Of a DNA stretch of 64,000 bases, positions 23,390-35,324 are shown piece by piece (within the stretch, counting starts at the first letter, position 1; the number at the start of each line of letters is the position of its first letter). Source of the stretch: Pomphorhynchus laevis (taxonomy: Eukaryota; Acanthocephala; Palaeacanthocephala; Echinorhynchida; Pomphorhynchidae). A program made the position numbers and the translations under genes. The stretch is taken from positions 88,790-152,789 of the forward strand of contig WNNJ02000909.1 in the NCBI GenBank assembly GCA_012934845.2, read 5' to 3'. Below the pieces are notes generated by a model, which did not search any database, was not told the DNA's origin, and saw only the letters and a list, made by a program, of their open reading frames with translations.

Positions 23390-23575
23390 TGACTTTTACT
23401 TTAAATTTCAATTTTTTGTTTTAACTTGATATAAATATAAATTGTATACAATCTTATATAATTATTTATTATTTTTATTTATTTATAGTATAAAATACGT
23501 AGACTCAGTTATCTGCTGTATTTGATTGAAATCGTGTCTTTGATTTAACCCCGATTAAGCGTCGATATTTTTGCC
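23390..23575 (+). repeat. Duplicate of the 3' end of the small exon with PLE tail
   Basis: The PLE tail tag TAAAATACGTAGACTCAGTT plus TTTGATTGAAATCGTGTCTT and the exon's terminal codons (AACCCCGATTAAGCG) repeat the sequence at 22691-22778 with few differences (GCGCCG/GCGTCG). The two copies flank the exon as direct repeats about 800 bp apart. Confidence 0.75.
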
Positions 23576-24720
23576 CAAATGTCATTGCTTCTCAACAACA
23601 GTGAAACATTGATACAAATAAATTATTATTTTTATCAATTTATAATGTCGTGTTCTTCATATTACCGAATGTTTTATCCAATTATATTTGTCTGTCTGTG
23701 ATTTGATATTTTGTATTGATAAATAATTGTTTATAATTGGTTATTAAAAGTTATGGATGTCGAGGGATTCGAAACAGTAGTTTGCCATTAGAAAGGGTTC
23801 GTAAATAATTTCGAGCAGATTCCGATGGCAAAATACATCACACTTTGCATGTGAGATCGCATATGTCTTCGTTAAAAGCGATGATCTTGGGACTTTTAAG
23901 GATGTGTGATATTTTGCCATACTTGAAGAAGTGTATCAGCTGCCCGACACGCCAACTGTTAGATTATTGAATGTCGATGTTTTACAAACAACTTTAATAA
24001 AGCCGTTTAAAACGTATAATTATTGCATTTTACACTTAGACAATTGAATTACTCTTAGCAAACAATTGCTAAATAAATTCATGTAAGGGTTTTTAAAATT
24101 TCAAAACAATTTCAACATTATTTTTGAAATTCAAATCATCATTTTTATCATAATGTTCATCACATATAATTATCGAAATTGTTCAATTTTTATACAATAT
24201 ATTTAATAAAATATATTTTGAAATTCTTATGAATGCTAGCTTGAAATCAGAACCATTTTGCGGGAAATGATAAAATTTAGAGATTAATGTCATTCGCAAA
24301 TGCTTATGCGAATTAGATATATTCGTTCCACATCATGAAGTGGATTCTTCATTGTATGATTGATTCTTCATTGTTATAAAGTGGGTTCAATACTCTGTTT
24401 CTTCTGTTACGCAAATTCAGATCTTTTCGATTAGCGCTTTCAAGCTTTTTGAAAAAAGTTATCAGATTTAATTAAATACCTACTGCACAAATATTTGACT
24501 GGAAGGAAATAGTTTTACGACATCACTTAACAGAAAATTCCTAATGATGATGACCATACGGAATCTATCGAGCCCACATTTAGCAACGCATACAGTGGAC
24601 ACGTTTTATGTATTTCTTCAACGAATTTTCTATCATTCAATTACATTCTTGTATTGTTGAAGTATTTTCGCTATTTTGCTTTTTGGTATTGAACTTTTAA
24701 TTTCTTTCAACTAAATCTAC
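23576..24720. other. Unassigned stretch
   Basis: 23750-23960 has balanced composition and short protein-like pieces (DVEGFETVVCH, NNFEQIPMAKYIT) broken by stops. It may be a decayed gene or element, but I cannot name it. The rest is AT-rich. Confidence 0.3.
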
Positions 24721-24974
24721 ATATTTTCAAAAAATATGTAGAAATAAAAAACAATTAAGAATTGATGTTATGTAATTTATAAAGTTAAAGTTTATTAATA
24801 AACTTTGAAATTTGTAAAATTTGTTAAAGTTAAAGTTTAACAATTTAAATTTACATTAAATTTTCAATTTTTATTTTATTAATTTGTTAAAAATTAATTA
24901 AATCTGTTAAAGTTCATTAAAGTAAAAGTTTATTAATTTATGTAATTAATAAAGTTGAAATTTAAAATTAAAAT

Positions 24975-25120
24975 TTTAATAACAGACGTTGTATGGAAAT
25001 AAGGAATAAAGGTCATTAGGTTTCACCCCTGTTCCTCGTCACAACTAGCTGCGGTACAAAATACATGTTACTAACGTATTTCATCTGATGAAATTTGATT
25101 ATCTAGCGTAATTTCTTATT
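24975..25120 (-). repeat. PLE terminal module, minus strand
   Basis: The reverse complement contains the AAATTTCATCAGATGAAAT hairpin, ACGAGGAACAGGGGTGAAAC, a shortened loop and TTTATTCC, then ACAACGTCTGTTATT. It is the same module as elsewhere, missing the centre of the second hairpin. Confidence 0.6.
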
Positions 25121-25139
25121 CTAATACAAATTATATTAA

Positions 25140-27360
25140 TTATTATCCATAAAAATTTTCCTGATATGAATTCAAACTTATTTTTAATAATATTATGTTG
25201 ATTTATATATTTTACTATTATCTGTTTATTTTATTTATCAATTGAGTGTTGAGGTACTCAGCAGTCATTCGATTACCGCTCAGAGTCTTTGTAGAATCAC
25301 GATTGAAGAAAAATCTTCAGACTTGATTGTTGGTTACATTTATATCAGTCCTTTGGCTGACTAATTTTGCGCTAATGATTTTAAATTTATTTTTAATATT
25401 ATTGTGTTGATTTATATATTTTACTATTTTCTGCTTGATGATATTTTTATAGTAACCTAGTTTAAAATATGCATCTATTAAATTATTTAAATGATTTTAA
25501 AGAAAACCAATATTGTTACATATTGTTGCAATTCTTAAAATTTCATTATTTAATTTATTATATTTTATATTATATGGTATGCATGAATGCTCATGCAAAA
25601 ATATGTTTCTTGTAAATTTAAATATGTCATCTTTACGATATAAATTAAAAGCAGTTTTAATTGATGTCAATTTAATGTTCATATCTAGATATATACCTTC
25701 CTTGTGTAGAAGGTATATATTTTATCTAGATATAACCTTCCACTTCAATAATCGCTTGTAAGTCAGCTACATGTTTTGATTATATTTCTGGTCATGAAAG
25801 GTTTTTTTTGCAATTATCTTTTGTGCTAACTCAACATTCTTACCATTGAATCATAATTCATTCAATGAAGTAAATATTATCTTTACGTTAAAAGTTGTTA
25901 GTTGTTTTAAGTTAGGCTATTTTAATGATACATACCTATATTATCAACAATATTAATACATTATTGGTAATTATATAGTTATTATATAGGTTATTAAATA
26001 GTTAAAATTCTAAAAATTTCATTATCAAATGTATTATATTTTATATTTTATGGTATGCATGAATGCTCATGCAAAAATATGTTTCTTGTAAATTTAAATA
26101 TGTCATCTTCACGATATAAATTAATAGTAGTTTAAGTTAATGTTAATTTAATGTTCATATCTAGATATACACCTTCTTTATCATTAATATTGGTTTTATT
26201 AAGAATAAGGCCTTCTGGATAAATTTGTTCACTAATTGAATAAAAATTGCTAGAAATTTTTGTTTGTTAGTGTGTAATTTTTGTGTTAATTATTTAATTC
26301 AATTTTAATTATTATTAAATTGAAATAACAATTATATATTTTTTATACAACAATATTTATTAGAATATTTTTACAATTGTGTAGGTTCCTTCAAAAAGGC
26401 CTCAACCAAGTTAGTGTTAAAAACATTTGCATTAATAATGGTTTGGCGAATCATTGAGTGAAGTCGCTTGGCTATCGAGTTGTCTAACTGATGCTTGTCG
26501 AATCGCCATAGATACACACTTTGCGAGGATAAATGAAATGTTGCTTCTAAGGTTTGAGATGCATTCATTATATGGTGTATTGTGTTTAATCGCCCGTTGA
26601 CGAGCAATCTTTCGTAATACTCTGTCTGCATTAGGACCTATGTTTCCCAGCGCCGAAAACGTGAGAGGGTGAAACCCGGAAGAAAGCCAATATCATTACA
26701 TATTGTTGCAATTCTTAAAATTTTATTATTTAATGTAGTATATTTTATATTAAATTGTGTGCATAAATGCTTATTCAAAAATATGTTTCTTGTAAATTTA
26801 AATATGTCATCTTTACGATATAAATTAATAGTAGATTTAGTTAATGTTAATTTAATGTTCATATCTAGATATACACCTTCTTTATCATTAATATTGGTTT
26901 TATTAAGAATAAGGCCTTCTGGATAAATTTGTTCACTAATTGAATAAAAATTGCTAGAAATTTTTTGTTTGTTACATTTATATCAGTTCTTTGGCTGACA
27001 AATTTTCCGCTAATGATTTTAAATTTATTTTTAATATTATTGTGCTGATTTATCTATTTTATTATTTTCTGTTTTATGGTATTTTATAGTAACCGTAGTT
27101 TAAAATATGTATCTATTAAATTATTTGAATGATTTTGTAGAAAGCCAATATCATTACATATTGTTACAATTCTTAAAATTTAATTATTTAATGTCATCAT
27201 TACGATATAAATTAATAATAGTTTTAGTTGATGTTAATTTAATGTTAATATCTAGATATATACCTTCTTTATAATCAATATTTGGTTTATTATGAATACA
27301 GCTACCTGGTTAAATTTGTTCACATATTGAATAAAAATTATTAGTTAAATCCTCATTTAT
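25140..27360 (-). mobile_element. Cluster of minus-strand PLE RT fragments
   Basis: Four overlapping-type copies of the RT tail lie at about 25380-25740, 25960-26265, 26684-26960 and 27000-27350. Open stretches encode YRKDDIFKFTRNIF and HEHSCIPYNIKYN. The second is interrupted by the 3' end of a RelA LINE (26270-26683). The third and fourth end in TTTGTTTGTTACATTTATATCAG, an occupied/empty-site comparison for that insertion. All are broken fossils. Confidence 0.75.
26270..26683 (-). mobile_element. RelA LINE copy 4, 3' end only
   Basis: It contains only the last roughly 90 codons (VLMQTEYYERLLVNGRLNTI to EPTQL in one frame) and the 3' UTR ending AAAAATTACACACTAA on the minus strand. The 5' side stops in the GTTTCACCCTCTC region at 26683 and joins PLE sequence, as expected of a 5'-truncated LINE insertion. 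A base change relative to copies 2 and 3 (ATAATGG versus ATGTTGG) marks it as a separate lineage. Confidence 0.8.
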
Positions 27361-28415
27361 CAATAATATATTGAAGCGTATTTTTCATATCCTTATATAG
27401 TTTAGATTTATTAAGGATAAGGCAAAATATAATCTAACTGTTTACTATAATACGAGTAGTGAATTAGATTACCCGGAAAAGTTTTAGTTACGATATGTAA
27501 ATAATTTACATAAGAGACGTTTGTCGAAGTAGAAATTGATAAATCTCATTTATTATTTTTAAATATTTTATAAACTTGATAACATATTTTGTCAGATTTG
27601 TTAATAAAATCTGTAGATCTCCTCAATTGCATAATAATGGATTGGCATATGTGCAGAATAGATAATATTTATTTAGTAATATATATTTTTGTAATATTAT
27701 TTTTTAAATATTTTTGCTCTAGTTGTTCTGGAAGAAAGCCGCAAGTACGTTCGTGTTTCTCTTTTAATTCCTGGTCTAACTGTAGGGCGGTCATTGCGAC
27801 ATTTTTTTAAATGTAGACCAAAAAATGCAACTGTAGAACACTGTGAGCTTAACGACAGGTATCAAATAGGTATAGATATGACATTTGCATAACATATTTT
27901 ACTTTAAAACCTATAGTCAGTTTGCTATTAACGTTAGACTCTATAGAACGCGTGCATGTGATCAACTGTTTAACTACGAAATAAGAGAAATTCCACAAGA
28001 AATCGACACAACTAAATACAAAATAACGGTATATTAAGTGTAATTTTTTTGTTAATTTATTCGTTATTTTAATTACTTTTTCATTGATGACATAAATGAT
28101 ATGAAAATTATATTGAAAATTTTATCTGCCTCAGTTATTTCAGCAATCAAGTTATTACTTGATACTTAAATCAAAGAATCCACTATGTTAGCAACTCACT
28201 AAAACTTGAAGTCTTTTAGTGTTAGTAAAACTTCAAAGCTTTTTAAAGATTTCATCTTTAATCTTATGCTAAATCTTATTTAAATAGATGCATTCCTTAA
28301 AATCAAAAATGTCAGAAAATTTAAAATGTCAGAAAATAAAAACTTCTTAAAATTTATTTCGTAGAAGTGTTTGTAAATTATTTTATAGTAAAAATTTTTG
28401 TAAATTATTTTATTA
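27360..28415. other. AT-rich intergenic stretch
   Basis: No supported gene. A 73-codon plus frame at 27589-27810 is hydrophobic (IYLVIYIFVILFFKYF) but lacks context. Confidence 0.4.
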
Positions 28416-30270
28416 AGTGTGTAATTTTTGTGTTAATTATTTAATTCAATTTTAATTATTATTAAATTGAAATAACAATTATATATTTTTTATACAACAA
28501 TATTTATTAGAATATTTTTACAATTGTGTAGGTTCCTTCAAAAATGCCTCAACCAAGTTAGTGTTAAAAACATTTGCATTAATGTTGGTTTGGCGAATCA
28601 TTGAGTGAAGTCGCTTGGCTATCGAGTTGTCTAACTGATGCTTGTCGAATCGCCATAGATACACACTTTGCGAGGATAAATGAAATGTTGCTTCTAAGGT
28701 TTGTGATGTATTCATTATATGGTGTATTGTGTTTAATCGCCCGTTGACGAGCAATCTTTCGTAATACTCTGTCTGCATTAGGACCTATGTTTCCCAGCGC
28801 CGAAAACTTGAGAGGGTGAAACCCGGAACACTCCATTTTTGCTACTCGTTCAGCATATTTGGATCGTTTTCTATTCTCGTGATAGTTATGCGAATCATTC
28901 ATCCGTTGGAAATACGATGAGGCAAGTGGATTAAAAACACACACGTCCATAAAGGACCGCTCCATCGTTGTTCCAAATAGATTATTGCATGCTACATCTA
29001 ATCGAGCCGACCTGTCTGTGGTTGTATTGATGTTATCAAATATCATTGAGTCTGGTACTGGTATGAGTAACGGTTCAATAGTAACACTGGCATACACATC
29101 ACGAAGTGCTACTGCGATCTTGTCTCTTATTGTGTTATGTCGTATAAATGGTATTCCACCAACTTGACATGAGAGTGCGTGTGTGATATTGAAGTTCTGT
29201 CCACAAATACATTTTGATGGAGTGTTTACTGGTTTCCATCCATATCTTGCTGATATCACGTCCTGGAATTGTTGCTTCGATAAGTATCGACCAGTTTGTG
29301 TAGCGGGATAAGCACTGAGCCATAACGAGGTTCCAGAATTATTAGTGATATGTTTGATATTCTCCTTTTCTATACTTGTTAATTCATCCAATACTTGCAT
29401 TTGTATTTCTTTAAACAGCAATTGTTTTTCCTCCTTTATTTGCAGGGCGATTTGAGACTGACTATTTTCCCATTGTGAGCAATCTAGGTCGTTCATTGGT
29501 GCACACATTCGTAGTGAAGATGTGTATTCTTCTAACGTGTTTGAGCTAGATTTATTCACTCCCAATCCACCTAGTTTAATTGGTAGCTGAACAATTGTAT
29601 CTCGGAGGCAGGAATATAGCCTCCGAGAAAAGTGTATCTAGGTGACCCTCCTTCCATAATTGCAGACGGCGAGTGAGTGTTTTTCTTATAATACTTACTT
29701 TATTCGAACTGATCATTTGTAGTAAAAGATGAGATAGGATAGTTATCATCTTTAAAGCTTACATGCTTTTGTTGAATTTGAATTGAATTCCTCCAGAAGA
29801 TCGGATATTATCGAGATAATCTGCTTTGTATTGTTGCATTTTGGTAAGTGTATTAAGTTTGGCTTCCAGTGGATTACAATGTCGTATATTGTGTCTAGTG
29901 TAATATATTCACTGGGCCTTTCCGGATTTACATAGTCTGTATAATCGCGCGATCTGTGTTGTGATGCAGGATGTTGTCCATCATTTGAAACTTGATCGTG
30001 TAATTTGACATTAGTATTTGTCGGTTGAGCAGCGTTATGCGATGGTTGTATACTAGGCTGTGTAACACATATTCTATTACAACAGTTCAAAGCCGAACAA
30101 TTTATACGAGGCTTTCTTGCTCGCGCGCACTTGCAACCCTTGCATTTCGCTGCTTGGCCGTTGCACGTACAGCATCTCGCGATGCTTGCCGGTTGACCTC
30201 TTGGCATGATATTTCTGCTTTCCTTGTATATTATTTATTGTAAGTAGTTATTAGTTAGCAGCTGGTAAAC
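28416..30270 (-). mobile_element. RelA LINE copy 2, RT deleted
   Basis: N-terminus 29752-30207: MPRGQPASIARCCTCNGQ, then a Cys-rich cluster (CKGCKCARARKP, CSALNCCNRIC) like a CXC-type zinc module. C-terminus 28579-29565: the CCHC finger CICGQ...HALSC, RHNTIRDKI, PVPDSM, ARLDVAC and SFMDVCVFNP. The last motifs fit the restriction-like endonuclease core of R2/CRE/HERO-type LINEs. A 2-bp loss near 29758 shifts the frame after the N-terminal domain. The RT is absent, replaced by a 6-bp filler near 29602-29607. 3' UTR 28416-28578 is AT-rich. A non-autonomous or dead derivative. Confidence 0.85.
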
Positions 30271-33200
30271 CACAACGGTATATTTCGTCAATTTGCCAAC
30301 CGGATTGTATGTAATTTGTGTATAGAACTTAATATAACCAAGACAAATTTCAATTGGAAAGTCGATTGTATGTTTGTTAAAAACCAAACATTTTTTTATT
30401 AAACCTAACTTGTTTTAATAACAATTATATTATAATAATATTAATATTATATCCTTGTAAAATAATAAAAATGTTGATATTTTTATTTTCCATATAAATT
30501 AAATCAGTTAACCGATTAAAAATAAATATTTATATTTTAAATATAAATTTTTGTTTATTAATAAATCGAGGTATCTTTAGTTTTTTAAATAAAAAATTAA
30601 GATAAATTTTGACATAAAATGTCAAAAACAGCATGAAACCATAAAGAACCTTTATTTTTTATATTAGAGTGTTGATTTATATTTTTTACTATTTTCTGTT
30701 TGATGGTATTTTTATAGTAACCTAGAATTAAATTATTTAAATAATTTAAATAATTTTAAAGAAAACCAATATCTTTACAAATTGTTGCAATTCTTGAAAT
30801 TTTATTATTTAATGTATTATATTTTATATTATATGGTACGCATGAATGTTCATGCAAAACTGGTTTTGTAAATTTTAATATGTCATCTTCAACATATAAA
30901 TTAAAAGTGGTTTTAATTTTTTGTTAATTTAATATATTATATCTCTAGATATATACCTTCTTTATCATTAATATTGGTTTTATTAAGAATATGGCTACAT
31001 GGATAAATTTGTTCGTTATTGGATAAAAATTATCAGAGTAAAATACAATAAAATACCTCTAATTCTTATTCTGATGCAACGTCTTTTATTTATTAGTGAA
31101 ATTCAAAAAAATGACGTATTTTTAAATTTCTATTTTTATTTTAACTTGATTTAAATTATAGAAAATCTAAAAACAATTATTAATTTTATTATATAAGTTT
31201 TAAATTTTGATTAAGCATTATTATTTTTTGTTTATTTTATAATTATAAATATGTATTATATATAAATACATAAATATCAGAAATATTTTGATTTATATAT
31301 TTTAATATTTTATGTTTAATTTCATTTTTATAGTAACCTAGTTTAAAATATGCATCTATTAAACTATTAAGAAGATTTTGAAAGCCAATATCATTACATC
31401 ATGGCAGTTCTTAAAATTTTATTATTTAATGTAATATATTTTATATTATATGGTATGCATTAATGCCCATGAAAAATAAACATGTTTTTTTGTAGATTTG
31501 AATATCGTCATACAAATATCGTCATCTTTAAGATATAAATTAAAAGTAGTTTTAATTGATATAAATTTAATATTCATATATACCTTCTTTATCAGCTAAT
31601 TAATAATGGAAGCTCGAATATATCTAAGATAAACATTTGGAAAGATTATATTTGATAAAATTAAAAATAAAATGAAAATAACAAACAATTACAAAAGGAA
31701 AGATAAAATTAATAAAGATATGTATACAGAACTTACTAAATTAAAGGATAACTGTAAAATAACAACTATTGATAAAGCTAGTAATAACTTTGTCTTCATA
31801 TGCAAATAGCTTTCTTTTGATATACTAATGAAATAGGTTAATTCTAATGATTTAAATGTAAGTCCAACATATGAACGTAGTGAGTTGAGTTTTGAAACAA
31901 TTATTATGAGTCACTGATCTATAATGGATAAAAAGGGTATAAAGGTTGAATCAGATAATAAAACTATACCTATATTATATTGGAATAAATAATTACATAA
32001 AAATCCAATTAAACCTAGGTTCATACGTAGTGCGTTTAAATGTACATTAAAATAACTTTCTGTCTATATGAATAAAATACTTAAAGTAATCAAAGCACAT
32101 TTTATAAAATATTGTAATGTAATCGAAATTAATACTTGTATAAAACAACACTATTTCAGTATTAACTCTACAAAAGAATTTTAAAAAAGACAAGGAATAA
32201 ATTTTCAAAATATAAATACATACGATTTTAGTACGTTTATACAAATCTAGATTTAGTAGATATTAAAGAAGCGTTAGTAAAATTAATTAATCTTGTATTC
32301 GGAAAAAGGTATACATGAATAAAATTGAATTAATAGAATCCTTGAATATTTTGATAAATCAAAATTATTTAAAAGCAGGGGCATCTATATTTAGACAAGT
32401 AAAAGGTGTTCCAATGGGTGGTAATAGTAGCCCAATTATAGCTGACTTGTTTTTAAGCTTTATAGAAAAGGAATTTGTTCATAACTGTGTAAAAACTAAA
32501 TCTAAACAATATAAATATATGAAATATATATTTCGATACATTGATGATATATTTGCATTTAATTCTAATAATTTTTATTCAATTAGTGAACTTATTTATC
32601 CAGAAAGCCTTATTTTTAACAAAACCAGTATTAATGATAAAGAAGGTGTATATCTAGATATGAACATTAAATTAACATTAACTTAAACTACTATTAATTT
32701 ATATCGTGAAGATGACATATTTAAATTTACAAGAAACATATTTTTGCATGAGCATTCATGCATACCATATAATATAAAATGTAATACATTAAATAATTAA
32801 ATTTTAAGAATTGTAACAATATGTAATGATATAGGCTTTCTACAAAATCATTCAAATAATTTAATAGATACATATTTTAAACTACGGTTACTATAAAATA
32901 CCATAAAACAGAAAATAATAAAATATATAAATCAACACAATAATATAAAGAATAAATTTAAACTCTTAAGTGGCAAATTTTGATGGATGGATAATAAATA
33001 ATATACTTTGTATTAGAATAAGATACAAGATAGCTTTATCATAGGAAATACATCCATAGCATGTATTTGGCCCACTGCTATGTTGGGTAGAGGAGTTAGA
33101 GGCCGAAACCTGATAGCATAGCAGTTCCTGCTGATGACCTCTAGTTCTTATTCTGATACAACGTCTGTTATTTATTAGTTAATTCATAAAAATGACGTAA

Positions 33201-33360
33201 TTTTAAATTTCAATTTTTATTTAAACTTGATTTAAATTATAGAAAATCTAAAAACAATTATTAATTTTATTATATAATTATTAAATTTTGATTTAGCATT
33301 ATTATTTTTTGTTTATTTTCTAATTATATTAAATACGTAGACTCAGTTAGCTGATTTGAT
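30270..33360. mobile_element. Block B PLE array
   Basis: Duplicate of 14400-16720 at an offset of about 15,900, with the same two minus-strand fragments followed by a plus-strand RT copy. The open part at 32315-32686 has FRQVKGVPMGGNSSPIIADL and FRYIDDIFAFN. After 32690 it continues into a terminal module (33005-33360) with hairpins GGAAATACATCCATAGCATG and GAGTTAGAGG...CCTCTAGTTC. Block C shares this ending whereas block A differs. Broken copies. Confidence 0.8.
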
Positions 33361-33717
33361 TTATCATCAATATTAGTCTTATTAAGAATAAGGCTACCTG
33401 GATATTTGTTTGCATTTTGAATAAATATTATTAGAGTTCAATACACATATATCATTAATAAATCAACAATATATACAATTATGAACAAATTCATATTCTA
33501 TAAAGCTTAAAAACAAATCAGCTATAATTGGGCTACTATTAGCTCTCATTGGAACACATTTTATTTGTCTAAATATAGATGTCCCTACCTTTAAATAATT
33601 TTGATTTATTAAAAAATATAAAAATTCGAATAATTAAATTTTATCCATATATTTATATTTACTTGATGTTTAATTTTTGTTAGATATGCGTTGTAGCATA
33701 TAACGTAAATATTTTAT

Positions 33718-33764
<47 letters not shown>

Positions 33765-33901
33765 CCGAATATAAGATTAATTAATTTTTTAATGCGTCTT
33801 TAATATCTGCTAAATATAGATTTGTATAAAGCGTGCATAAATCGAACGTATTTATATTCTGTAAATTTATTCCTTTTGTGTGTTATAAAAATTCTTTGTT
33901 A
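33361..33901 (-). mobile_element. Minus-strand PLE fragment interrupted by a LINE
   Basis: The reverse complement reads through the GVPM.SPIIADL region (about 33500-33570). It carries a 42-bp AT dinucleotide run at 33721-33762 and reaches AAATTTATTCCTTTTGTGTG at 33870. It then ends abruptly where RelB begins. The homologous copy at 41730-42180 continues uninterrupted, showing what the LINE disrupted. Confidence 0.75.
33721..33762. repeat. (AT)21 microsatellite
   Basis: Uninterrupted AT dinucleotide run inside the minus-strand PLE fragment. The equivalent position in the other copy carries three 10-bp units instead (42001-42030). Confidence 0.95.
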
Positions 33902-34815
33902 TTTCATACATTGAAATCTCTTAACACGAGGGAAGAACCAATGCAAGAGACGATTAGAACGATTGTTCGTCAGAAGTCAAACTTTTGGGCGGCGATTCAC
34001 GAAAGCATAAAGGCGTCTGGACTATCCATATTGCTCAGCACCATCCTATACGCCAGGGAAAAAGGTGCCTCATTGTGGTTATCTGCAAGGCCAATCGAAA
34101 GTGAGGACTGTCGCCTGTCTGCTCGTGAATTTCGAGACGCGATAAAGTCAAGATATGGCCTCACGTGTTCGGACGTCCCATTATCGTGTATATGTGGACA
34201 ACTTAACAATGTGACACATGCGTTGTCGTGTAAAAAAGGTGGTTTGCCAATCACTCGCCATAATTTACTACGCGACATAATAGCAAGATATTTGAGCAGG
34301 GTTTCTTCGTGCGTAGCGGTCGAATCCGTCCTAGCTCCAGTACACCCATCGCATGTATTTGATTCGCCTAATACATCAAGAGATCGAGACGCCCGCTTAG
34401 ATATAGTATGTACAGGTCTCTTAGGAAATGGAAATGAGCGGTCCTTCATGGACATAGTCGTATTCAACTCCAATGCTCCTTCCTATTCCCAGAGAACCCC
34501 TGCCAATACACACGGTTATAAGAGATGAGAAAGAGGAATCGATACCTTGAAGGGATAGTTAATGTGGAGCGAGGGAGCTTCTTCCCACTTACTTTTTCGA
34601 CGAGTGCTGGAGCAGGAATTACGGCAAGATTGGTCATAAGGACAATTGCGGAAAGAACGGCGGATAAAACGGGCTGGAAATATAATATCATTGTGTCGGA
34701 AATTCGCGAATCAATTAGCGTTGCCTTGACCAGGGCATCATCTCGTTGTTTAAGGGATCCGCGCTACCATGTTCCTGATACCTACCAGAAAAATATGTAG
34801 AAATAAAAAACAATT
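33902..34815 (+). mobile_element. RelB LINE 3' fragment, GC-richer
   Basis: The plus-strand frame from about 33903 encodes KGASLWLSARPIESEDCRLS, the finger CICGQLNNVTHALSCKKGG, RHNLLRDIIARYL, ARLDIVC and SFMDIVVFN, then loses frame near 34525. It continues as GSFFPLTFSTSAGAG and AERTADKTGWKYN to a stop near 34800. The layout is the same R2-type endonuclease C-terminus as RelA, but the protein is clearly different and the DNA is much less AT-rich, suggesting a younger or separately acquired family. 5'-truncated, so the RT is absent. It lies inside a PLE copy. Confidence 0.85.
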
Positions 34816-35324
34816 AAGTCAGCTACATGTTTTGATTATATTTCTGGTCATGAAAGGTTTTTTTTGCAATTATCTTTTGTGCTAACTCAACATTCTTACC
34901 ATTAAATCATAATTCATTCAATGAAGTAAATATTATCTTTACGTTAAAAGTTGTTAGTTGTTTTAAGTTAGGCTATTTTAATGATACATACCTTTATTAT
35001 CAACAATATTAATACATTATTGGTAATTATATAGTTATTATATAGGTTATTAAATAGTTAAAATTCTAAAAATTTCATTATCAAATGTATTATATTTTAT
35101 ATTTTATGGTATGCATGAATGCTCATGCAAAAATATGTTTCTTGTAAATTTAAATATGTCATCTTCACGATATAAATTAATAGTAGTTTAAGTTAATGTT
35201 AATTTAATGTTCATATCTAGATATACACCTTCTTTATCATTAATATTGGTTTTATTAAGAATAAGGCCTTCTGGATAAATTTGTTCACTAATTGAATAAA
35301 AATTGCTAGAAATTTTTGTTTGTT
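34816..35324 (-). mobile_element. PLE fragment duplicated from about 25758-26269
   Basis: Begins GTCAGCTACATGTTTTGATT and runs to AATTTTTGTTTGTTAG. It matches 25758-26269 almost base for base, including the junction with the RelA 3' end that follows. Broken PLE material in minus orientation. Confidence 0.8.

Noticed and set aside
33050-33150. Hammerhead ribozyme in the PLE-associated terminal module
   Set aside because: GAAAC and CTGATGA are both present in permuted order, but two unpaired bases precede GAAA, stem III has a mismatch and there is no room for stem I.
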